The position numbers were made by a program, and so were the translations under genes. The notes below the pieces were generated by a model. It was not told where the DNA came from, made no database searches, and saw nothing but the letters and a program-made list of their open reading frames with translations. DNA of 64,000 nucleotides from assembly GCA_030052745.1 (NCBI GenBank), contig JANBVO010000008.1:620001-684000 (forward strand), read 5' to 3'. The DNA comes from Pleurostoma richardsiae (Eukaryota > Ascomycota > Sordariomycetes > Calosphaeriales > Pleurostomataceae). The stretch's first letter is position 1. Each line of letters starts with the position of its first letter. Below, piece after piece: positions 23,390 to 32,628 of the stretch.

Positions 23390-24080
23390 AAAGTAGTTCT
23401 TTACTTTATATAAGGTTAGTTTGTAGTATTTGTAAATCCTTCTTTTTGTGATTTTGTATGGTTTTTTGCCTCTATATTTAGTATAGAAGGCGTGATTACC
23501 GTTGTCAATCGAGTTGATATTGCATTCTTGTAATTCCTGTCTTCTAGATTTATCTAAAAGGTGTGCAAATAGTGTTTCTAGCGTGTAAGCGTTAGAATTA
23601 TTTCTAAGGTTTTGGGTAACGTTGGATATAAATCCGTTGTAAGTTTCGGATAAGTTATTTAATACCCAAGTAATTATTACTTGTTTGGGTAATTCTAGGC
23701 TTTTAGCCTTTAACTGGTCTGATAGTTGTTTTATCTTATTTAAGAATTTTTCTATAGAAGAAAACTTAGATAAGTGGGAATCGAAGAATTCCTTATAAAT
23801 AAGGAATTCCGATGTAAATCCCCTTGAAGAATATAAATCTTTTAAGGAATTCTAGGCCGATTTTGTAGTATTTAGGTGTTGAATTTGTAGTAGGGGGCTA
23901 TTTTCTATTAGAAGATGGATTGTTGTAAGGGCCTTTGCGTTGTTGGCCGAATTATCGGCTTTAATTGTATCGTTCAGGCCTTTTTTCGTTAGGAAGGTAG
24001 CGGTTCGAAGGGCCTAAACTTCATAGTTAGAAGTGCCCTTAAGCTTCTGGATAGAAACCTTCTCGGTAGATATCTTTTAT
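23390..24080 (-). other. gag (UBN2-type) region of the Copia element
   Basis: Minus-strand text such as WVLNNLSETYNGFISNV and SLELPKQVIITWVLN is the usual Copia gag/UBN2 layout (L..LP..Y...V). It lies between the leader and the pol part, as expected. Confidence 0.7.
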
Positions 24081-24641
24081 AGTTATAAATTAATTTATTA
24101 GTATATTTTATTTAACAGTCGGGGTTTTATATAGTATTATACCTTGAAAAGTGATTCCGTTTCGATTTTAAAAATCGACGCTATTCCCGATTCGGAAGTT
24201 GGTGACTGATATTATTAGTATTATATGTTAGTTATATTATATATTTTTTTATAGTTAAAAGGTTTTTATATTCGATTTTTAAGAAGTGGTTAAAGTTAAG
24301 GATTGTACAAAAGTTGTAATTGCGTTCTTTGTACAATTCCAATTTGCAGTTGCTTACCAAAATTCGAATTCTTCTTCATTATAACAAGTTGTAGTACAAA
24401 ACAGTAGATAAACCAGTTATCTTCTGATTATACTTATAAATCACGTGATCGGGTCACGGGGCGTGGAGAAAACGTGAAAAAGAGTGCAATTTTGCAATAA
24501 AAGGTGTTTGTAATTAGTGTAAAAACGTATTGGATAAATTGATTTTAGCGTGGAAAATGATGTAATATGATTGGTTGAAGTGAAATAAGGTTTAAAAACT
24601 TGAATATGATTGGATAGACTTGTTAGATTTGAAAGGTATGG

Positions 24642-24659
24642 GCAGCCGGGCTCATAACC
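24642..24659 (-). other. primer-binding site, initiator tRNA-Met half
   Basis: Directly inside the 5' LTR the plus strand reads GCAGCCGGGCTCATAACC. This is the anticodon-arm sequence of eukaryotic initiator tRNA-Met (GGGCTCATAACC), so the minus strand can pair with a cleaved half of that tRNA. Drosophila copia primes this way. Confidence 0.7.
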
Positions 24660-25005
24660 TGTTAAAGTAGGTAAGGGGTTAAATGAATTTAGATTGCGAT
24701 ACTTTCTAACTATCTCTATTCTACAGTCTTTCTTCTAGATATATATAATTCTTATTGAATTTAGATTTGTAATAGTTGTAAAACCGGATATCTTATTTAC
24801 CGAGATATGAAACTGGATATCTTACTTACTGAAATATAAAACCGGTTATCTCTATTCCGGAACGTTTAGTTGTTTTAGAATTCAATATTTGTGGATATAG
24901 TTGTTTTAGATTACCTAGAGTTCAGCTGGAGCCTATTTTAGTGTTTTAGAGTTGTTTTAACTGTTTTAGAGTTTTATTAAACCTAAAAAGGTAATATATT
25001 TTACA
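24660..25005 (-). repeat. 5' LTR of the Copia element
   Basis: This 346-bp repeat matches 19515-19860 over its whole length with about 14 differences, nearly all C/T or A/G. Confidence 0.9.
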
Positions 25006-26670
25006 AATCGGATTCGACGAATTAAACGAATTACATACTGGAGAAAATATATATACAGAATTTTCAAATATAATCGACGATTTTCCAGCAATTAAAAATA
25101 ACATACTATCTTTTACTCGCGATAATGCTACAAATAATGATAAATTTATCGAATATTATAAAACAAATTTGAATTCAAATATATACGACGTTCGTTGCGT
25201 TTCACATATACTAAACTTTGTTGTTAATGATATATTACGCGAATACTTATTAAAATTGAAAAACAATTCAAATTTCAACTTAAATATTACTTCAAAAATT
25301 CAACGAATTGCTACTATACTTAAATATAATAACGAACCAAAGAAACTTTTTAACGAAGGAATACAAAAATATAAAAACGACGGAATTATACCTCAAAATT
25401 ACAACGTTACGTTAATTCCACTTGATAATTCAACTCGTTGGAATTCAACTTATAAAATGATAAAAACAACTCTTGAACTAAAAACAACTATTATATACGT
25501 ATCGAAAAATACAAATAACGATGAATTTAAAGATATTATACTTAATAAAGACGAATGGGAAGCTTTAGAAGAGCTTGAAAATATATTCGAAATATTTATT
25601 AAACCTACTACGAAATTACAAGGCTAAATCTATATAACGTCAAATTATACATTACTATATATATATCGAATATATAAACAACTAAATAAATTACTTCAAA
25701 TATATAACGAAAAATCACGAAATTCACGATCAAACTTTTATAATCATTATATTTCAGCTATTAAAAACGGCCTTGAGAAACTTGATAAATATTACCCTTG
25801 AATTATCACTGCAAACGAATTTAAAAAATTTAAACCCTATATTATAAGTATTATACTCGATCCACGATTTAAATTAATTCATTTCGAAAACGACGGATTA
25901 TTAAACTTTTACCCAAACGTTAAAACGACGCTATAACTATATTAAAATACGAATATAATAAGATAAAAAAACGAATTAAATATAACAACAAATTTACCAA
26001 ATATATCATTTGACGAATTACAAGAAGATATATATAATGCAACAGACGAATCAAATTCTGACGATGAATTTTATACTAAAACTTATGAAAAAGAAGACGA
26101 ATATACAATATATTTAAACGAAAAAGCAATATCTTTAAAAATAAACCCTCTTGAATATTGGAAGAATAACGAATATAAATATCCAATTTTAACTATATTA
26201 GCTCGACGATTTTTAGCAATTCCAGCTACTTCAGCTTCTATTGAATCGACATTTTCTATTGCAACAAATATTATAACAAAAAATAGAAATCGTTTATTAC
26301 CAATAACAGCAAAACGATTAATCTTATTAAAAAGTTGGAAGATAAATGATTTAGAAGAGTTGGAAAAAATAAAAAGAATAAAAGAAAAAGAATATGAAAC
26401 GGAGGAAAATGAAAATAATTAAATAAAGGTTTTTATTATTTTATATATATATTCTATTTTGTTTTAGACTTTACTTTAAATTCTATTTTAATTTTGAATT
26501 TTAATTTTACAATATTTTATATTATATTATATATAAAATATTAATACTACACTTAGTAAGTACTTTTTAATACTAATATTAAATTAGTATTTAAAAACTA
26601 ATACTTTTATTTACTAATTATTATTAGTATTTACTAATACTAATTAGTACGTACTAATTTCCCAACCCTG
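25006..26670 (+). mobile_element. hAT transposon, 3' part only (family 1)
   Basis: The segment carries the C-terminal half of a hAT transposase. One frame (25169-25627) contains VSHILNFVVNDIL and LDNSTRWNSTYKMI, typical of the hAT catalytic core. Further on, 26190-26420 reads ILARRFLAIPATSASIESTF and ends in the hATC dimerisation motif LILLKSWK. An in-frame stop at 25625 and others interrupt it. The right terminal repeat, on the minus strand CAGGGTTGGGAAATTAGTAC, ends at 26670. It is preceded by a field of TTAGTA/TACTAA repeats (26560-26660) like subterminal transposase sites. The 5' half and left terminal repeat are missing at the junction with the Copia element. Confidence 0.8.
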
Positions 26671-26682
26671 CTTATGGGGGGA
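26671..26682 (+). other. hAT target site inside a second Copia polypurine tract
   Basis: The eight bases after the hAT end (CTTATGGG) continue as GGGA into an LTR start. In the Copia element at 19515 the same position reads CTTACGGGGGGA. So the hAT element inserted in the polypurine tract of another, oppositely oriented Copia copy. Confidence 0.65.
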
Positions 26683-26959
26683 TGTAAAATATATTACCTT
26701 TTTAGGTTTAATAAAACTCTAAAACAGTTAAAACAACTCTAAAACACTAGAATAGGCTCCAGCTAAATTTTAAATAATTTAAAACAACTAAACATTCTAA
26801 AATAAAAATAACTAGTTTTATATTTTAGTAAAAAAGTAAGATATCCGGGTTTATATTTTAGTAAATAAGATATCTGGTTTTATAACTATTACAAATCTAA
26901 ATTTAATAAGAACTATATATATTAGGAAGAAAGATTATAAAATTAGAGATAGTTATGAA
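26683..26959 (+). repeat. second Copia LTR, left part, split by a hAT insertion
   Basis: Starting TGTAAAATATATTACC, this is the reverse complement of the 346-bp LTR described above, more diverged and with a shortened middle. It breaks off at 26959, where a hAT transposon begins, and resumes after 31666. Preceding bases are its polypurine tract, so it was the 3' LTR of a plus-oriented element whose body is otherwise gone. It is broken and older than the element at 19515. Confidence 0.8.
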
Positions 26960-28400
26960 CAGGGTAGGTAATTAGTGTAATAATTTTATTTTTTACTAAA
27001 ATATACATTACAAAATGAAAAATTATTTTATTATAAAATAAAATTATTTTTTAATAAGTTATAATAAAAAATACACTTAAAAAATACATTATTTTTGTAA
27101 TATAATATAATAAAATAAAATACATATATAATATAATAAGTAGTTAACTAATAAATAAAACAACTAACTAATTAAGGAAATAATTAACTATTTAAGAAAA
27201 TAATTAACTAACTAATATTATCTTTAATTATTAACTCTGTTTTTAAATCTTTTATATCTTTAATTTTCTAGCTTTTTAATAAAATAAGCTTTTTAACAGT
27301 TTCAGGATTAAGCTTATTTCTTGGTTTAGTAATAATATTATTACTAATTGAAAAGGTACTTTTAATAGAAGCTGAAGTAGTTGGAATAGTTAGATAATAT
27401 CTAGTTAAAATATTTAAAATAAGATATTTATAAGTATTTTTTTTTCTAATATTCTAATGGGTTAACTTATTTAATTAGTTAATATAATAACTTATATAAT
27501 TAAAATAATAATAAATATATTAACTTCTCTAGGTTTATAATCTTCATTTAAATATAATAAATATTCCTCTTTTTGTTTAGATTTAGATATATAAAAATCA
27601 TTATCAGAATTTAAATCATTTTGTGAAATATTAGGTGAGATATTAGATGTAGCGTTATATATATTTTCTTGTAATTCGTTAAATGAGATATTGGGATCGA
27701 TTACTTTTTGTTGTTTATTTTTAAGATTATTAAAAGTTAGTTTATATATATATATATATATATAAATATATAATTTATAAAAGATATTCATTTTTAAGTA
27801 AATTTAATATATCAATATGAATTTTATTATAATGATGTAATAAGCTACTTTTAAAAAGCCTTATTTTAAAACGAGGCTCTAATATAAGGCTTATAATATA
27901 AGCTTTATAATTAAATATTTGTTGAGGTATAAGTTTTTGAGGAAAATATTTTGCTAACTTTATAATACCTTTTTCAATAGTATTTATAAAGTTAGTAAAA
28001 AATTAAGCTTATTATTATAATATATTAGTAAGTATATATATATAAATATAAATAATCTTTCTTACTTGAGTATTATCTCTTTAAATAATTCTTTTATATC
28101 TTTAAGATAAATTTTCTAGTTTATTATATATTCTATATATATATAATAAAGCTTTAAGTAAAGTTAAATAAACTTGACCTTGTAAACGTTTTGATAGTTT
28201 AATAAATATTTCAAGTATTTGTAATAAAGTATTAATACTTAGTTAATCTTTAGTATTAAAACTAAGCTCTTTAAACTTTATATTAGTAGTATTTCTATTA
28301 ATATAGTCTAAAGGCTCTTTTAATATAGAGATAGCTTTTAGTATATAATATGTCGAATTTTATCGAGTAACGTTATTTATAAAAGATTATTAGTTAAAAT

Positions 28401-28616
28401 ATAAGTAAATAAGTAGATAAGTAAATAAGTAGATAAGTAAATAAGTAAATAAGTAAATAAGTAAATAAGTAAATAAGTAAATAAGTAAATAAGTAAATAA
28501 GTAAATAAGTAAATAAATAAATAAGTAAATAAGTAAATAAGTAAATAAGTAAATAAGTAAATAAGTAAGTAAGTAAATAAGTAAATAAGTAAATAAGTAA
28601 ATAAGTAAATAAGTAA
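28401..28616. repeat. 8-bp tandem array (AAGTAAAT)n
   Basis: About 27 copies of AAGTAAAT, with a few units carrying AAGTAGAT or AAGTAAGT. On the minus strand it lies just downstream of a GTTAGT donor-like site (28643), so it appears to have expanded inside a former transposase intron. Confidence 0.9.
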
Positions 28617-29885
28617 AAATATTAAAATATTAAAAATACTAACCTAAAGGTATAACTTTAGTATTATATTTTTTCGATTGTAGGTTGTAAAATTCAATTC
28701 CTTGAAGTAGTAATTTATGAACTTCTTGAGTATATTTTGTTAAAGTAGCAATTCGACGTATTCGAGAAATAATATCTAAATATAGTTAATATATTAAAAT
28801 TAAATTTAAGATAAAATTAAATACTTACTATTTTCACTATCTTTAATATATAAAGATAGTATATCTTGAGCAATAAGGTTGATAATATGAGTAGTATATT
28901 TAATATCGTTTTCGAAAGTTTTTTTTACTAATATTTTATATTGGGTTTTAAATGTAGTTAAAAAGGTTGAATTATTCGAAGCGTTATTTCGAGTAATACT
29001 AATATAACGTTAGTTTAATATATTAATTATAATTTAAAAATTTACTAACTTTGATATATTTTCGAGGGTTAGACTAGGATAGTCTTTTAATATATTATTA
29101 AATATATTAAATATATATTAACCGGTATGACTATCTGTTATTTCGTTAAAGCTTATTTTAATTAATATTAATATAACTTTTAATTTTAAATAATACTTAC
29201 CTATAAACTTATATTTTAACTTAAACTCTTTAATTATATAGCTTATAATTAAGCCGATATAAGAAATTTATGTGTTTAACGTTTATATATTAAAAGTTAA
29301 GGAAAACTTTCTTAAACTTTTAATACTATTATTTAATTCGCTATTAAAAGTAATTAGATTATTTTGAAAAGTAGTATCTAAAATAGCCTTTATTTTATAG
29401 TTATTTAGAGTAGGTATTGATTTTAATTATAATTAGTAAATATTTAAATATAATATTAATTAAAACTTACTTATTAAAGTAACTTAATAAATCTTTAAAA
29501 GTTATAGAGTTTAATATATTAAAAGATAGGTTATTTTCGATAATAAAAGCTAATATTTTATTATAAGCTTCATTTTCGTTAAATAACCTATCTTCGCTTA
29601 AAGTATTAACTCGAGGCCTTTTAGTAGGGGTTTGAAATGAAAAGAAATCATTTTTAAAAGGTAAAATATAATCTTTCTCTAAAATAAATTAATATATAAT
29701 TATATATCGTTTAATATAATAATAAATAATTATTTACTTAAAATTCGATCTTTTTCGCTTTCTTTATTATAAGCAATTATAGGATGAATATTTTTATAAT
29801 GTTGAGCAAAATTTATTCCTTGAAATCGTTTGACAGAAACAAATTCATTTTTATAAGTACACTTATTATTATATTATTATATTAG

Positions 29886-29940
<55 letters not shown>

Positions 29941-30352
29941 CATAAGAAAATAACTTACATAGTACATTTTAATATCATTTGCCGATCTTGACCTGGAATT
30001 ATATCTTTTAATTCCCTAGTAAAAAGGTTATTTTTAAAAATATAAATAGAAGATTCTGAATCAGGTCCTAGTTTATAATTTAGATCGTTAAAATCGATTT
30101 TTTTGGATTTTTTTAAAGTAATTAAAGAGTAAGAAGGTGTAGAATTTGTAATAGATAAAATTTCTAAATCTAAATCAATATTTATAGGTGAATCTGTAAT
30201 AGAATAAAAAGAATCTATGATAATATATATATATATATATAATATAGTTTAATATTTATCTTAATGTTAATTTATATTTATAAAAGTAAAAGTAAAAGGA
30301 AGAAATTAAGGGAAATTAATAGATATATATATTTAAAGATTAAGAATAAAAT

Positions 30353-30770
30353 CATATGATTTGCTTTAAAATCAAAATATCATATAATTTGCTTTAAAAT
30401 CAAAATATCATATGATTTACTTTGAAATCAAAATATCATATGATTTGCTTTGAAATCAAAATATCATATGATTTGCTTTGAAATCAAAATATCATATGAT
30501 TTGCTTTGAAATTAAAATATCATATGATTTGCTTTGAAATTAAAATATCATATGATTTGCTTTGAAATTAAAATATCATATGATTTGCTTTANNNNNNNN
30601 NNNNNNNNNNNNNNNNNNNNNNNNNNNNNNNNNNNNNNNNNNNNNNNNNNNNNNNNNNNNNNNNNNNNNNNNNNNNNNNNNNNNNNNCTTTAAAATCAAT
30701 ATCATATGATTTTAAATATCATATAATTTACTTTGAAATCAAAATATCATATGATTTGCTTTGAAATTAA
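30353..30770. repeat. 28-bp minisatellite with palindromic core, interrupted by an assembly gap
   Basis: A 28-bp unit with the core ATCATATGAT, then TTGCTTTGAAATCAAAAT, repeats head to tail. About eight units precede the gap and three partial ones follow it. Units differ by A/G and C/T changes. It lies between the transposase remains and the right terminal repeat of the family-2 hAT element. Confidence 0.9.
30593..30687. other. assembly gap (95 N)
   Basis: A run of 95 N lies inside the 28-bp array. The true number of repeat units is therefore unknown. Confidence 0.98.
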
Positions 30771-31658
30771 ATATACTATAGTTATCTTTTTATTTTAATA
30801 ATTATATATATCTTTATTATTTCCCTTTTTTTTTTCTACTCTTTTCTTCTCTATCTATCCTTCATTCAATTCACTATTGTATTTCTATTACTTTTCTAAA
30901 AATATATTATATTAACTTTAAGTTATATAATATAGCTTTTTTACTTATAAGCAACCTTTTATAAATTATTTAATTCGTTAAGGCCGTTATTTAAAGTTTT
31001 ACTTCACTTCGACTATGGCCGTTTATAAATAACATATTTCGATTTAAATTATTAAATGTATAACTTAAAGGTATTTTAAAACTTAAATTTATTTTAATTT
31101 TTTACTAATTTTCTTAGTTATATATAAAATACTTTATTATAAAATTTATTTTATAATATTAAATATATAACTTTAAAGTATATTAAAATTTAAGTTTATT
31201 TTAATTAATTAATTACTAACTTATTTAGTTTTATAAAATATTTTATTACTATATTAATTGTATAATATTAAATAATTAAATGTAAGTTAATTTACTTTAA
31301 TAATATTTTTCTATTTAATACTAAGATATTTATAGTATTTATTATTATATATAAATCTTTACTTTAATTAAATAAAATATATATGTATATATATAAAGAA
31401 AGAAAGAGAGAGAAGTAGATAAAAAGAAAGAAATAAAGAAAAATCCTTCGAAATTAAATATTTTATCTTATCTTATCTTTGTAGTGTTTTGTAATGTTTG
31501 TAATAAAATAATTTTATTATAGAATAAAATTATTTTTTACTACTAGATATTACACATTACAAAAAAAAAATTATTTTATTATTTAAGCTTAATAAAACTA
31601 CAAAAATAATGTAATGTGTAGTGTACACTAAAAACTACACATTAATTTACTTACCCTG

Positions 31659-31709
31659 GTTATAAAGTATTGTAATTTTAATTCATTTAACTCCTCACTT
31701 ACTTTAATA
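31659..31709 (+). repeat. second Copia LTR, right part after the hAT
   Basis: After the target duplication, the LTR resumes with AAAGTATTGTAATTTTAATTC and ends CTTACTTTAATA. These are the bases expected from the reverse complement of the LTR start TGTTAAAGTAAG-like sequence. The two parts together give about 320 of 346 bp. Confidence 0.75.
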
Positions 31710-32160
31710 ATTACTATAATAGTATTGTAGTTTAGTATTAGTATAGACTTAGAAAATACTATATTAGTATAGACTAAATTAATATTTTATAGTATAGTAT
31801 TAATATATTTAAATACTAATTTAGTAATACTAATTTTCAATCCTATCCTTAAGTACGTATTTAAAAAATAAAATGCTTAATAAAAAACTCCTCTGCTTTA
31901 GAAAAGCGCTGCTATAAGATTCTTACTGTCTGGCGGGTAAATCTACTCTTTAATTTAACTTCTAAAGTAAATTAAAGTATATTAAAGATTTAAAATATAT
32001 AACAATAGCTAGAGATTTTTTTATTTTATAAAGCTATAATAATTTATTACAAACGTATTTTCTAGTTCATTTAAGCTTAAAATGAAGTAAATTAGTAATA
32101 GTTTAGTAGAGTTGTTAATGTTTAAAGTTGGTGATGTTTATTTTAGTAGTAAGGAAATTT
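31710..32160. repeat. AT-rich remainder with a third hAT-like end
   Basis: TTAGTA/TACTAA words and an end TACTAATTTTCAATCCTA (to about 31845) look like a C-to-T version of the family-1 hAT end TACTAATTTCCCAACCCTG. So the second Copia copy may itself lie in or beside an older hAT. The rest (31,850-32,160) is AT-rich with no recognised content. GC balance returns abruptly at about 32,161. Confidence 0.4.
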
Positions 32161-32628
32161 AAGGTGGCCCGTTAGCCTGGTCGGCCCGGCAGGCTGTGGG
32201 TCACGTTAACCACCCTGGCCAACCTACCCTACCTAGTTTATAACTCGCGACTAGCTACCCTTGCCGAGTATTTGCCAATACCTATTAATTGAGACATCAC
32301 TGACCCTGCTACTGCTGCGCATGACCACCTCACACAGCGTTGCCCTCCGTTGGGGTTATCGCGTAGCTAAAATCGAAAATCGTCATGGAGATATTCTTAT
32401 AGTTGATTTCTGCCGCAGTTGTGGCAGCTAGATCTTGCAGAAAGAAGGTACTTTGGGTACGGATATATCTTGAGGAACAAGGCCGGACATGCCATATAAA
32501 AACCAGCAGTATGCTATTCTTTCTGCCTGTGCAGTCTCCTGTCCATCCACACATGACACTGATCTTCTCTCCTGGCGTGCACGGCGCTGACTAGCCAGCC
32601 GGCGCTGCGACAGATCTCTGTTTTGAGA
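32161..32628. other. short upstream region of ATG28 at the isochore edge
   Basis: This 468-bp GC-balanced stretch lies between the AT-rich block and the ATG28 start, presumably its promoter. I see no repeat or other gene. Confidence 0.5.

Larger units (their letters stand above)
19515..25005 (-). mobile_element. Copia-type LTR retrotransposon, both LTRs present, broken
   Basis: A 5.49-kb element on the minus strand is bounded by two 346-bp LTRs (19515-19860 and 24660-25005) that start TGTTAAAG and end TTTTACA on the plus strand. A primer-binding site follows the 5' LTR and a G-run polypurine tract precedes the 3' LTR. In minus-strand order I recognise a UBN2-type gag region (about 24080-23390), integrase (about 22900-21900), reverse transcriptase (about 21400-20414) and RNase H (20400-19955). 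That order, integrase before reverse transcriptase, defines Copia. The coding regions carry multiple breaks. The two LTRs differ at about 14 sites, nearly all transitions, so divergence is partly RIP and cannot be turned into a clock age; the element is still much younger than the DNA to its left. The two flanking 5-mers do not match. Confidence 0.88.
26960..31658 (-). mobile_element. hAT transposon with both ends and 8-bp duplication (family 2)
   Basis: The ends CAGGGTAGGTAATTA (26960) and, on the minus strand, CAGGGTAAGTAAATTA (ending 31658) are imperfect terminal inverted repeats. The flanks GTTATGAA (26952-26959) and GTTATAAA (31659-31666) are an 8-bp target duplication differing by one G/A. 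The minus strand carries transposase remains. A BED-type zinc-finger region lies near 29,990-29,760, and an acidic segment FNELQENIYNATSN lies at 27,700. The hATC dimerisation region near 27,420-27,240 includes YYLTIPTTSASIKSTF-like text and LILLKSWK. Several GTAAGT...TAG tracts look like introns. Stops make it inactive. It resembles family 1 in the C-terminus but has different subterminal sequence. About 4.7 kb including a 95-N gap. Confidence 0.82.

Noticed and set aside
30353-30770. Regular repeats resembling a CRISPR array
   Set aside because: The units are contiguous with no spacers, and the context is a eukaryotic transposon.
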